Positions 10,501 to 23,700 of a stretch of 64,000 bases of DNA are shown here, piece by piece. A program made the position numbers and the translations under genes. Each line of letters begins with the position of its first letter. Within the stretch, counting starts at the first letter, position 1. The DNA comes from Dioscorea cayenensis subsp. rotundata (taxonomy: Eukaryota > Streptophyta > Magnoliopsida > Dioscoreales > Dioscoreaceae). The stretch is from assembly GCF_009730915.1 (NCBI RefSeq), contig NC_052491.1, forward strand, positions 1,660,908-1,724,907, in the 5' to 3' direction. A model generated the notes under the pieces. The model ran no database searches. It was not told the origin of the DNA and was given only the letters and a program-made list of their open reading frames with translations.

Positions 10501-13500
10501 CTGAATGATGGAGGTCAGCAGGCTTCATTAGAAGTACTGCAAGGTTTAATACAGATCTATGAAAAAATTATAGAAGCACAATTATTAGACAATATCTCAT
10601 TGTTTATACAAATAAATTGTAACTATAAGTCTATAGCCAATGAAAATTAAAAGCTGTCCTCTGTATTATAATAATAAGAAAAAGAAAGAAAGAAAGAAAG
10701 AAAGATGGTAAGAATGAACTAACTAAAATAGAAGATACTGCTTACCTGCTTTGTTCGGGTCTCTGGAGGCAAGGAACCATAAACTACAGAACAAGGAAGC
10801 AGTCTTTCATTTTCTATCCGTCTCTGTAGAATCAAAAGATAAGAAAATTACCAGTCATGATTCAAAGAGTATCGCAGATAGAGCTTATTAAGAAGGGGAA
10901 AAACTATTATTGTTTGTTCCCTTCCAATTCCAACAATGATGAATATCAAGAACTACAAGCATGCATCACCCATGTAACAGATCTAGATACTATCCATTTC
11001 ATACAATATTTGTTAATGGCTGTTAAGAAGTAATAGTGTTAAATGTGTTCAGCTGCCAAGAAGTATAGACTGTATGATGAGGTCCATGGCCAAAACAAGA
11101 ACATTGCAACTCATCTCAGCACCGCCTAAACAACTTTGGGGTCAAACTTAATAACAGTGAGAGAATGTTGGATATTAATAACATCAAACTAAATAAATCC
11201 AAATATGGATGAAAAGGTAATGCATAGATGTCATGGCATTGGCATAAAATTACCACTCACTTCTTCAATAATGCCTCAAACAAAATGTAGAGAATGACCA
11301 ATTTTCCACTATTTATCAAATGATGATCCAAACAGCAATACTAACCTTTATCTTGTATATATTATACCGTGAGAAAGCCACAACACAATCTCCTGTTCGA
11401 ATGTTGGAGAATGACCCTAAAGGAACCTTCAGAGGAACAAGGGGGGAAAGTCTCTCATAATATCGAACCTAAGTGCAAAAGAAAAAAATAATTTCATGCC
11501 AGACTAATCAATGAATCATTTTTCAAAATAAGTGAGCTACTTGGAAACACAATGCACCAGTAATTATGCTTATCCTATGTAGGAGAAGAAAAGGGAGGCT
11601 CAGTAGGCAAATGTGGTATTTTGTGATGTCTAATGTTTGACATGGAAGTGTAAAATGGGAACAAAAATTAATAAAAACATATATCAAGTTACATGACAAA
11701 GACGATGATATACAAAGGATCAACCTGGCAATGACGACGACAACAACAACTAGTGGAATAAAGAAGGTTAACCAGTAACCACAATTATTGTTCTTTTTAT
11801 CTGTTTGACCTGTTTAAGGAGACGGGAGTAAATTGTCGCAATTTTGTTGTGCAGGCTTTTAGGCAAATGTATTATTTTTGAGCTTTCATTCAATATAGAA
11901 TGCTTTTAGTACTATGCAACTCTTCATCAGTTTCTCCAATATTGCTTCAAGTGGTCAGCATTAAATGTAGTAAGTTTGTGTGCCATACAAACCTAGAAGT
12001 TAAAGGCATCCATCCTCTATGTCATAATTTTTGAAGCACTGTGAAGCTATATGGAGATTGGATTCAACAAGAAATAGAACTCATTCTCTCGAGGTGTATT
12101 CTCTTCATAAAGAATAATCTTAAAAATAAACATTAAAAAAATTTTGATTAAAAAAAGGGTAGAGAAAAATTAGTTTGCTCGGATATAGCCATTTAAGACA
12201 AAGTGTTAGCCAAATAGACCTCAACCACATCGCCTGTTGCTTCAAGTATCTTCTGAATAAGAGGGACAGCTGCAGGATCTCCACAAACATGAAGTTCATC
12301 TGAAGCAATCCCCAACAATGCACGAGTAAATGAAAATCCTCTCGTTCTACATCCTACCATCTAGCCGGCATAGAAAAAATCAGAATAGCCATCTTTAACA
12401 GTATATGTAGGATCTATAGAATAGTTTTCCAAAAGAGAAAAAGGATTACAACCAAAAGAAACAGTATAAGAAAGCAGAAATTATGTTTATGGAAGTTCTT
12501 AAAATTTAATCATAAACAAACTCTAAAAACAATACTTTAGCATGTTTTAATCAAAGAATATTACTCTAAGCATAACAAAGAAATGTATGCTACAGGAAAT
12601 CAATAGCAAGGATATCAATGCTGTGCAAATGTGCAACCAGTTATTGGCTATTTACATACATCTGTTCGCACTAAACTGGTTCAAGCATATCCACTTGGAT
12701 GTTCTGAGGTCTTTTCAAATCTTAAAAAGATTTCTTCAGTATCAATGGATATTGTCGTCATATATGTGCTATTTAAACCAATCGTCGAGAATAGTTGTAA
12801 CTTGTAATGAACATGTGCATTTACTGTCATGCATCATAACCAAATCCAATAAAATTTTGATATCTAGGTTCTAGACCATGCAGATTACGTTCCAAAGTTC
12901 CAAACAAAATATATAAATATAATCAACTCTAGCAAAGATCACCAAATACTCCAACAAAAACTCAAATATCCAGCAAATAACTAAGACGCTAAAGTTTCTA
13001 AATATGACCAGTTTATGCAGAACTCATCGTATATCAATCAAAGTTTAAAATTTATATAATTTGAACTAAATAATTCCAACGCTAGCTTGTAGAAAAAATT
13101 TAAACATTAAATCAGAAATTATGAAGAGATAACCATAACTGTTTGGTTGGCTTTAAACAAATGAAAATAAAAAAATAAAAAAAGCTGAAGATATATTGGT
13201 CAAGCTATAACTAGCACTTACAAGACATAAATAGATATTATTAGAATTTCAACTTGCATTGAGGATGAGGAAACAAACTCCTTGTACTGTTTCTTGTACC
13301 TGAATTCTCACCAATTGGCAGTTACTACTGGTAATTAGCTGTCAAATCTGCCTACTCAATGGCTGCCACTGAGCTCAGTGCGCTTTGCACCATCAATTCC
13401 CTCGCTCTGCCGTGTAATCACGTGGCTAAGGAACATTTGCCTTGTTTAATCTTCTAGCCACCTCCCATGCTAGAAGTCTTAAAGGACCACAGTATATCCC

Positions 13501-14235
13501 TTCAAGAAAATGATTAGCAATCCAAGCATGAGTTCCAACTTCAAACACAAAAGACAAATGAATTAGAAAAGGCAACAGTTAGATAGTGTAAGGTTAAAAA
13601 ACATAGAAATATGACCACCGAGCACCTGAGGAGCTCAATTCTAGTTGCTTTAAAGCATTGTGTGTCTTTCCACTGTTAGTGGGACCAACATGCAAGAACA
13701 CATTTCGTTTCTTTCTCCGAGCATTTGGGTACCACATATGAGGACGACTGCAATTAAAGATAGAGAATCACCTTTCATATAAAATATTTAGAAGATAAAA
13801 TGAGAGGTGAAATAAAAAATGACGGACTTGAGTAATCAACAAGTCACAAAGCTCTCTGAAAAATCAGATATTGACTATATTTATCTGCTAGGCAGTAGAA
13901 TCACTAGAAAGAATGAATCACAACCTATACATTAATTTAAACCTTCATGCCATAAAAAGGAAAATGTTCTTGAACCTGAGAATTGAAAGCAAAAACTGAA
14001 AACACTTTCTGAAAGGCAGGCAGGCAACATAACAATACTCAATATTAGTAGCTATCTAAAATTCAGAACCAAATCAGGGAAAGGAAACATTTTTAGATGT
14101 AAACATCTAAAGATCATGTGTATTCCCATGATGTCAATGATTTGCAACCAAAGAACAAACTAAGAAGACAAACAACATGAAATTCATTTACGAACAAACT
14201 AAACCAGACAAATGCATTATATATATACACACACG

Positions 14236-14282
<47 letters not shown>

Positions 14283-15130
14283 TGTGCCAAATGGAAGATT
14301 TGATTCAGAGTTCTTACGTCAAGTCAGTCAAATCGAAATCTGTTGAGCTGCTGACATTGCCCAAACATCTTGAATTATGCCAGAGGTATGGAGGAGAAAT
14401 TTTCAGTTTTGAGAGAACTGGGAGAAGTATGGTATCTGCAACAAGAATATTGAATGTATCTGTGCATAGGCCGATAGAGAAGAAGCACATTTCTCTGATC
14501 ATGCAAAAACTCGCACATGACAAATTTGGATCAATTTAAAATTAATATTATTATTTAGTAGGGAGGGGCTCTTCATTATTTTAAAAAAAAAAACCTAAAT
14601 GGTCAGATATGTAACAGTGAACATCCATGGCTAAGACCTTAAAGTTCACAGATAGCACAACAGTTTCCAATTGAAAGAACAAAATAAGCAAACTTTCCTA
14701 TCCTCGGTATAAAAATAAACAGTAAGCTAAATCAGCACTCAACACAAAATCCGGGAATGATAATTCTATGAGAAAAAACCAACATTAACCATCCACTGAA
14801 TTGGGAATCGTAAAATTCCACATTTCCACTAAAATTAACATTAGGATCTTCACAAATAACTAGTTACTACTACTACTACAAAATTAAAAACACAGACAAA
14901 TTTCAACTCAATAGAATCACAGGACCATAAAAATGCAAGCTTTGATGGAAACACACTACATCAATCACTGCAACAAGTCAAGCAGCATCATAAATCAATA
15001 AAATACTAATAAAATCCTAAAAAAATGGAGAAAAAGAAGAACAGCAAGCCACACATCATCAAGATGGCTATTGGAACAAACCATGGAGAACGGGAGAGGG
15101 TGATTTCCTCCTGCGAAGAAGGGCAGCCAT
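7556..15130 (-). CDS. SUV3: SUV3-like mitochondrial ATP-dependent RNA helicase (16 exons; exon 4 damaged)
   Basis: SUV3 is a DExH/D helicase that unwinds RNA in mitochondria. The exons I placed are 15082-15130, 14318-14435, 13626-13747, 13300-13499, 12220-12360, 11346-11468, 10746-10823, 10289-10457, 9708-9820, 9073-9153, 8685-8750, 8388-8452, 8268-8313, 8059-8175, 7735-7826 and 7556-7652. They sum to 1677 nt (559 codons including stop) with every junction in phase. The Arg-rich start [16 protein letters not shown] fits a mitochondrial presequence. Visible motifs are Walker A ([14 protein letters not shown]), [32 protein letters not shown], the [20 protein letters not shown] block, [20 protein letters not shown] and the SUV3 C-terminal [16 protein letters not shown]. 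Exon 4 starts correctly ([20 protein letters not shown]) but then has an in-frame TAG and shifted frames through motif II, so as assembled the gene is not translatable. It is either a recent pseudogene or a local sequence error. Confidence 0.85.
7880..7985. repeat. Inverted repeat plus direct repeat in a SUV3 intron
   Basis: Arms around the centre at about 7910 pair TCAATCCTAGAAGTTAAT with ATTAACTTCCTAGGATTGA (one bulged base). A 22-base direct repeat beginning TTGAGTTGATCTGATTCAAG occurs at about 7929 and 7964. It lies in the intron between exons 14 and 15. Confidence 0.7.
14221..14282. repeat. Compound (CATA)n(TA)n microsatellite
   Basis: ACACACACGCATACATACATA grades into alternating TA. 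It lies within SUV3 intron sequence, immediately downstream of exon 2 in the transcribed direction. It is likely to be length-polymorphic. Confidence 0.85.
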
Positions 15131-15178
15131 TGAAGGGAAGAGAGGTCTCGCTTGTTAACTCCATTGAAGAGTTCTTCG

Positions 15179-15186
15179 TTTATATA
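15179..15186 (-). promoter_or_regulatory. Possible TATA box of SUV3
   Basis: TATATAAA read on the minus strand lies about 50 bases upstream of the SUV3 ATG at 15130, followed by CT-rich leader sequence. Spacing and sequence fit a plant TATA box. There is no transcription-start evidence. Confidence 0.4.
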
Positions 15187-15249
15187 GACCAGCCGTATAG
15201 GATCCGAATCTCTTGGACCCGTTTCACTAACGGGTCGGGTTAATACTTG

Positions 15250-17640
15250 GACCCGAACCCGCTAATGATAAGAAAAAGAGAAAAAAAAAATTGGAATTTT
15301 TAAAATATATATATATATATAATTAATTTTTATATATTTCAAATGACAAAACTGTCCATCATTCTAATTCACTTTTTATTATTTTCTAAAATAGTAGTTT
15401 TTCTGTTAAAATGGAAATTTTGCTAATTTACCCCTGTAAAAATTAGATTTATTTATATGATGCTATAAATTATTGCCGTTTACTCACCTTTTGGCGAAAA
15501 ATAAATGAAAGTTTTATTATAAAACTTTATTTTCATTCATCTTGAAAAAAAAAATAGACTATGTTTTTTATAAAATTTATAAGTTGAATTTTAACTAGGA
15601 GATATAAATACATTAAAAAAAACTTTTTTTTGCATGTATACCCCTAAATTTTCACCAAATTAATTGTACATCCTTTATTAAAATCAAATATCATTTAGAT
15701 CCCTTAAAATTCAATTGTTTGCATGCATATATGCCCATCTAACCCATATGCACTATTAAAATATATTATTATGTATTAAATGACTAAAAAAGTTATGTAT
15801 ATATACCTAAAAATTTATGATAGTCATTAAATTAATTAATTATATATACTATTAAAAAAATAAACTCATTTTATTCATTACAAATCATAAAAATTTCTCA
15901 TAATGTTTAAGTTAATATATACCGGTAAAAAAATTAAACTAATTTTATTTATTACATCTAAGTAAAATTAACATAGTAATAGTTTAGGAATTTAAATAAA
16001 ATTATATTTTTATTATTATTATTATAAAAAATTATTTATATAATTTATAATATATTTTAATGGGGTATATGGGGTAGAGAGGTTTAAATGCAAACAAATC
16101 GAACTTTAAAGAATACACATGCATTTAGTTTTATTAAGCTGTATCCACACAACTAAATATTCAAGGGGTAACTAGGTAAAATAAATATGATTTTTATGAG
16201 GGTAAACTAATAATTATCTAGTTTATAAGGGTATGCAAGTAATTTAGAATCCATGGCCTTTGAAATAAATCTAATAATTAGAATCCATTACTCCATGCAA
16301 ATAAAAAGCCCATTAAGAACCAAAGCACACTATTATTCCCATAAAATTATTAATTTAAAATGTTAGGAAAAAAAAGGAAAATTACAATTCATGAGGTAAA
16401 TACACTTTTTTTTCAATTAAGGTAAATACACTTGTTATCTCTATCTCAGAAATTATTACATAATGATCATATTATATATAATTTGTTTTCTAATAATAAT
16501 AAAAAAATAGTAAATATATGTAAACATATTAATTACACCTTTACTACAGACTGTTTAAATTTATTTTTTTTTGTAAAACTAACTTGTGATTCTATTTTGC
16601 ATATAATAATATTCATTTTATATATTTTTTTTGGCTTTTGTGAATACGACAAATTATCGACCATGACTAATGATGTTTACTTGATGATAACATTGTTATA
16701 AGGAAATCTATAAAATTATGAGACGCACAGAATAACACCCTCATTGATAACTTACTCTATCTTCTTTTAGTTCATGTTTTTACCTCAAAATTATTTTAAG
16801 AAGTTGTGATTTGTAAATGATGTTCAATGATATTATATATATATATATATATATATATAATAAAAAAATTTAATATTTGTGGCAAAAGAAATGCTTAAAA
16901 AAAATTTATGTTAGTCAAAAAATGTTGACACAGTCAAAATAAAAATATTAATATTTGTGGTAAAATAATATTTATAAGAGTAAAAAAACATATGGTCTAA
17001 TTTTGAAATCAAGATGCCTTTTGATTTTTTTTTAATATATAATAATTTATTAAAATATCACTTTTACCGAAGAATTGGTATTTCAGTATTTTCTCTCAAG
17101 TCAAAAGTCGATGATTAAAATCTGGCTGTGATATCCATGCTATTTGATTAAAAAAAATACTTATTTTAAAAACCAATATTAAAATTTCAAATTTTTTTAA
17201 TATATAGAACGAGTGGTCCTTGAAAGAATGTTTTCATTTAATCATCCCCATGAGCTCATGTCTTTTTGCTTCTTCAAACATTAATTGATTACATATAGCA
17301 TTATATATATATATGTTAAAAAAGGGAAAAGAAAAGGAAAAGGATGAGGTTTTTGATTGCTCATGGAGCTTTTATATATTGAGGTCGATGGATGAATAAG
17401 AAAAGGTAAATAGTTAAATAACATACATAGAATGTACCTTGCATGTATGCAAGCAAGCTTTGATGCATACATACATACATACATAAATACATGCATACAT
17501 ACTTATATGATCACATATAATATAATCCCAAAAACACAAAAGAAATTGTGTGTGTATTTGCATATTATTTTTCTTGAAGCTTGATTGCATGTGCATGTGC
17601 CATTGAATGTATGTGTTATTATTTAACTGTTTCATACATA

Positions 17641-17674
<34 letters not shown>

Positions 17675-18542
17675 TTCCTATATATATATATATATATATA
17701 TTTTGTTACAAAGAAGGTATGCATGTTAAACTGGAGACAATTGAGTTTGCAGATTCTCTAGCTTCATTTAAACCTTTACCAAGACAGTGAAAGTGTTAAA
17801 ACAAACAAAAAAAAAAAGTTAAAAGTTAATTATTAAAAATGAGAGTCATCTTTATTTTCACAGAGTAATTAATTTTAAACTTAAATTGTTTTTAAATAAT
17901 ATTATTATAAAACATATAGATTATTATCAATTAACAATATTTTTTAAATAAATTATTTAATACACTAAAATATCAAATATGTTTTCAGTTTATCCAATTT
18001 TTTTTAAAAAAAATTAAATATATTTTCACACCAAACATACATAGCTCAAAATATATATTAATAAGAAATCGAGTTCTTTATAATTATTGCTTGTTTGAGT
18101 TTAAATCATAATACATATCACAAGGTTGAACTCCAACATATCACAAGGTTGAACTCCAACAAGAGCTTGAGAGATTAAATAAAATTATATAATTTTTTGC
18201 CTTCATCTTGAACTTTTAATTATTTTTTTTTTAAAGAACTCTTTTTATTCTCTTATGAAGTTTAAAATAATAATTATTCTTTTCTTTTTAAATAAATGTC
18301 CATATAACTAAATAACAAAGTTGCTTTGTTTGGTGCTGTGATTCTTTTGTCTATAACTAAATGACAATGGTGTAAAGCTATTAGTTTGTGTTAAACAGTA
18401 TACCTAGTACTCTCCCTCAAATATCAATCTCATGTCTCAATCAAACTGTTTCTCTGATTCTTTTAAATCTTAAAACCAAAAAAATAAAACAAAATAAAAT
18501 AAACATTAACCGTGTTAATGAAAAATAAATAAAATGAAGCCA
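15250..18542. other. AT-rich intergenic region up to an assembly gap
   Basis: About 3.3 kb of low-complexity DNA with no recognisable coding exon. It contains (TA)n tracts at about 16834-16860 and 17642-17700, a CATA-type cluster near 17464-17500, and a direct repeat ACATATCACAAGGTTGAACT at about 18113 and 18136. The short frames here are AT-rich noise. Confidence 0.6.
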
Positions 18543-19542
18543 NNNNNNNNNNNNNNNNNNNNNNNNNNNNNNNNNNNNNNNNNNNNNNNNNNNNNNNNNN
18601 NNNNNNNNNNNNNNNNNNNNNNNNNNNNNNNNNNNNNNNNNNNNNNNNNNNNNNNNNNNNNNNNNNNNNNNNNNNNNNNNNNNNNNNNNNNNNNNNNNNN
18701 NNNNNNNNNNNNNNNNNNNNNNNNNNNNNNNNNNNNNNNNNNNNNNNNNNNNNNNNNNNNNNNNNNNNNNNNNNNNNNNNNNNNNNNNNNNNNNNNNNNN
18801 NNNNNNNNNNNNNNNNNNNNNNNNNNNNNNNNNNNNNNNNNNNNNNNNNNNNNNNNNNNNNNNNNNNNNNNNNNNNNNNNNNNNNNNNNNNNNNNNNNNN
18901 NNNNNNNNNNNNNNNNNNNNNNNNNNNNNNNNNNNNNNNNNNNNNNNNNNNNNNNNNNNNNNNNNNNNNNNNNNNNNNNNNNNNNNNNNNNNNNNNNNNN
19001 NNNNNNNNNNNNNNNNNNNNNNNNNNNNNNNNNNNNNNNNNNNNNNNNNNNNNNNNNNNNNNNNNNNNNNNNNNNNNNNNNNNNNNNNNNNNNNNNNNNN
19101 NNNNNNNNNNNNNNNNNNNNNNNNNNNNNNNNNNNNNNNNNNNNNNNNNNNNNNNNNNNNNNNNNNNNNNNNNNNNNNNNNNNNNNNNNNNNNNNNNNNN
19201 NNNNNNNNNNNNNNNNNNNNNNNNNNNNNNNNNNNNNNNNNNNNNNNNNNNNNNNNNNNNNNNNNNNNNNNNNNNNNNNNNNNNNNNNNNNNNNNNNNNN
19301 NNNNNNNNNNNNNNNNNNNNNNNNNNNNNNNNNNNNNNNNNNNNNNNNNNNNNNNNNNNNNNNNNNNNNNNNNNNNNNNNNNNNNNNNNNNNNNNNNNNN
19401 NNNNNNNNNNNNNNNNNNNNNNNNNNNNNNNNNNNNNNNNNNNNNNNNNNNNNNNNNNNNNNNNNNNNNNNNNNNNNNNNNNNNNNNNNNNNNNNNNNNN
19501 NNNNNNNNNNNNNNNNNNNNNNNNNNNNNNNNNNNNNNNNNN
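18543..19542. other. Assembly gap of exactly 1000 N
   Basis: A run of precisely 1000 N, a conventional unknown-size scaffold gap. Any frame called across it is an artefact. Confidence 0.99.
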
Positions 19543-19545
19543 TCA

Positions 19546-20252
19546 GTTACGTATTGCCAACCAGATCATCTATCTCTTCCAAGATCCAACAACCTGATGA
19601 TTAATCAAAGCTTTGATTTCACAATGTAATGTTGTTGAATTCAGGTTAGGGAACAAGATAGGATAAGTTTGGCAATGCATAACTTTAATCGAGTGAATAG
19701 TCAAATGGCGAAATTTGGACAGCTGAAAGATTATATCAGGCTCATCAGTATTTATTATATGATTGAATTGCTCATCACACATTGAGTAGTTTTTCTCAAA
19801 CAGAATTTATCACTTGTCCGATCATTTAAGACTAATGCATCACTGTTGTCAAATGTCACCTCCATTCTCCAAATCTTTATTTATACATTTGACTGGTGTC
19901 TTTCATTTGTAACATTATCAATTTAATTTGGATAGATGATAAATTTACAAGACCTTTCCATTGCTTGGCAGATTTTCCTGTTTTTAATTTCCCTTGAAGA
20001 CCTGAAGGTACAAACATTTTGACAAAACACAACAATGAAAACAGAGTAGACAGTGCATGAGTTTGTATGGAGCTTAATAGAGACCATTGTCAGATGAAAA
20101 TATTCACAGATCAAATGGCACAGTAAGAACATTAACACTTTCATATGTATAGATATAATTCCAGCCATAGTACTGCAGGCACCTATAAACAATGTCATAT
20201 TCTCTTTTTCATTTCCTCCATTCATTCATTCATTCAATCAATCAGGTAATGG
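19546..20252. repeat. Left block of a duplicated segment (copy 1)
   Basis: This stretch matches 53020-53730 closely over about 700 bases, for example CAACCTGATGAT-AATCAAAG near 19588 and 53047 and GGATAGATGATAAATTTACA near 19930 and 53413. It corresponds to the last codons of an unidentified plus-strand gene plus shared flank downstream of the kinase locus. The first bases follow directly on the N gap, so the true left end is unknown. Confidence 0.85.
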
Positions 20253-20705
20253 AATCTAGTTCTTAAAAATTCCTGAGACCACATTCTTCAATAACCCAAA
20301 GTATCATCACTATTATTTACACAACTTAATTACACTCAACCTGGGCACCACTCCCTTTCGTCACAATCAGCCATAGGGTCTTCCCATTTTCATCTATATA
20401 ATGTCCCTGGTTTTCAATTGGATACAAAGCAAAGAAAACACCCTAAGAAACTCCTACAAGCCATTGCAAGTTCTTCGGACTTGCAAGTACCAATATATAC
20501 TGAATAGACTTAAAAAGCATTCCTGTACAGTCTCCACAAGGAAAACATAGACACAGGCCAAGTGGGCATTAATTTTCGCTCTTACCCAAAAGGCAAACTA
20601 AACTAGCATTTCACTTCACATCTCCTAATTTGAGGGCGCTACTGAGCACTACAAAAAGTAATAAACATAGATGGATACTCTTAGCTTATTTACCATTTAG
20701 TATGT

Positions 20706-23700
20706 TCAAGGCGTTGTGTTTACTGGTATTTCTTGTGCCAAAGGAGGGTTTTGCGCATCCTGATAAGCAGGGACAACAAACCGTTGTAAAGACTTGAGAG
20801 CTGTTATGAGATCCGCAAAGGAAGGCCGCAAGTTTGGATCTCTGCATGTTCATTTCACAAAAAGCAAAGGTTGAGAACAAAACAGAGTTAGTACAATTCT
20901 ACAATACATATATATAAATATATATAAAAAAAAAAAGACTTGGATGTTATGTATGAATAGTTCATATCATTATTAATATATATTGTGCTTACTTTTGCCA
21001 GCACTACCAGATTATTTTGGCTACGAGGGGATCAACCTCTTTTGGAATCTCTAGACGGCGATCCTGGAAGCCAACAGCACCCACCACCTGCATTGGGTTC
21101 ATACCAGACCAAGGCATCTTCAGAGTTGCAAGTTCCCATTATATCACTCCAAAACTGTACACATCACACCTGGGATCGGAGGCCATGCATATAAATATAT
21201 ATATGAGATGATGAATAGCGAAACAAAATTGAAGATGTTAAGCATCACAAGAGAACGGCTCAAGTTAACAAACACATCAAAGAATGCCAAATGTCTAGGA
21301 AATAATAAGGTGCTTAAGTGTAACTATAGATAAGCACATCTATAGATAACTATAAATATATCATAGATAATATAACAGAAGTAAACTATAGATAATTTAT
21401 AATTAATTTATCATATGTTGTGTTTAACTCGCTCATTCTTCATTAGTTTACTTCTATTTCCTCAAGCTGTGTTGTTTCCATCTTATTAGCTGTATGTGAC
21501 AGCTCTCTTGCTAACAAAAAAAAAGAGGGTTTTAATATAGGAAGCTCACTTCTCATTTGATGGTTCATTGCGCAACACCTCTGGAGCCATCTATTCAGGC
21601 TAAAACAAAATAAGGATAGAGATTTAAAGAGTTAAATGTGAGAAGTTTGACAGACTAGAAATAATAATTTCCTAAATGTTAGTAGAGCAAATACTAGATC
21701 TCACAGTTCCAACAGTTGACTTTGGTAAAAAAAATATGCTGTGCTTCAACCTTGAGAGGCCAAAATCACAGACGTGCATTACACTGATATCCGAATGCTA
21801 TCAATGCAAACTAATAGAGTAACAGTTGATCAAGAAAATTAAGGATGATATACATTTATTATTCGATTCCAACATTTAAAGAGGTTACCTTTCCCAAACA
21901 CACATAAATAAATTTGTTGGCATGGATTCTGTATGTGACATTAGATTATATATATTGGGCCCCTAAATAGATCACACTGCATAAAGGAAAACTAAGGATG
22001 ATGCTATGGCCAAAAGGTACAACTTGAACTTGCCCAATATTTTGACCAGTATTCAAAGGAAAAGGCTATACTCATAATTTAGAAGGACCTCTTAGCTTTA
22101 ACTAGGAGCATAACCAATGAACCAACACAAGTAACCAATCCCAATCAAGAAGGCAATAGAGTGACAACACTAACAAAAAACCACAAAGAAAAACATGCAT
22201 ATACACATAAGCATTAGACAAACTGAGTTTAGAATGAGAACATGGATATGGATATCCTACAAGTGTAATTATTCAAGCTTATGAAGATAGCAACACATTT
22301 AAATACAATTTTGAAACAAATCAGGACTAGTTTGATTGGGCCTAAGAGGTATGACAATGATTGAAAGAGTTGAGGTAAACAATGATAAAAAAATTTGAGG
22401 TGGACTCACTGTTGACATAGGTCTTACTGACATCTAATGAGACTGGAAAGACACACATATTTGAAGACAAAAGCCCATTCATAGCAACATATAGCTCAGC
22501 AAATAATGAACACCAAAAACAATTAAATGCGTGATGTAAACAAAATGATTGATATTTAATTTAATCATGATTATAGACTGAGTGATGCAAGAATTGTTGG
22601 TCTGCACAGCATATTTTCAGCTAGTATGGGATATATAAAACTTCCTGTTACCAAATCCATGTAAAGGTTTAGATGCCTTGGTAGGCAACTTACAAATAAT
22701 GTCTTCCAAAACAAGTTATCTGTTCAAATTCCAAGACTTCAATACATCCCAGACAATGGGGTGGCAAAGCAACCAAACTCTTCTCTCAGTCTGCCACCAT
22801 AATAGAATGCTAAAATCCTTCTAAATTTTCCACATAAACACTTGTTTTTCATACAATAGCTTCAAAAAGAACCCACCAAGCCCACTTTCTGCAGGCTTAA
22901 AATGTTACCAGCAGTCAATCTAAGATGACACAATAAACAAACATCCTATACAAATCCAAGGAGAATTGCTCCCAAAACAGTAGTAGGAACCCAAGTGATG
23001 GAAATTATGATTTTTTTTTCCCTTTGTTTTTATTTCTACCAACTATGGCTGCAAGCGCACAACTCAATCAGTTTGAGACAAAGTTTTAAATTTTGGACAA
23101 GGAACATTCTGTTGTTACTTTTTGAATTACCTTTTGCATCTTTCCTTCATATTAAAAGTAGAACAAGTTTAAAAACCTTTCCATGTATTCGAGGTTAGCA
23201 AAAATAAAATACCTTCACAGTCTAAATTCTTGTCAACCAATAGATTTGGTGATTTCAGATCACGATGGACAATTTTTGTATGCTAGTGTGCAAACAGTTC
23301 ATTCCCTCGGCCTATGAGACAACACAGAGGATCAGTTCACACTAGACTTCCAACCAAGAAATTTGAAAATAAATTTAAACATAACACATCAAGAACCATT
23401 TTGATTCTTTGCTTCTCCTCAATTTGACTATTTGGACGATGAAGAATTCTGTACAGACTTCCTCTAATAGAAAAAGACTTTCCCAGAATCAAAAAATATT
23501 GTGCTGGCACAATTGGAAATTTTAAGAGTAAAATCAACAAATAATTTCTTTTTTTCCTAATACATCTCAAAACTCCATAAATACCCTATGTATCCTTATA
23601 AATATTGCATTAAACTTTATGCCTTTAAAATCCTTCATAATTTGCTCCCCCAATTTTAACTCGACTAGCCCATGCACATCAGATAACTTCCCTGATGTTC

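Noticed and set aside
17281..17635. Minus-strand frames rich in [12 protein letters not shown] repeats
   Set aside because: Translations of a CATA-type microsatellite.
18534..19604. Long open frame of about 356 codons
   Set aside because: Almost entirely N; it exists only because a gap contains no stop codons.
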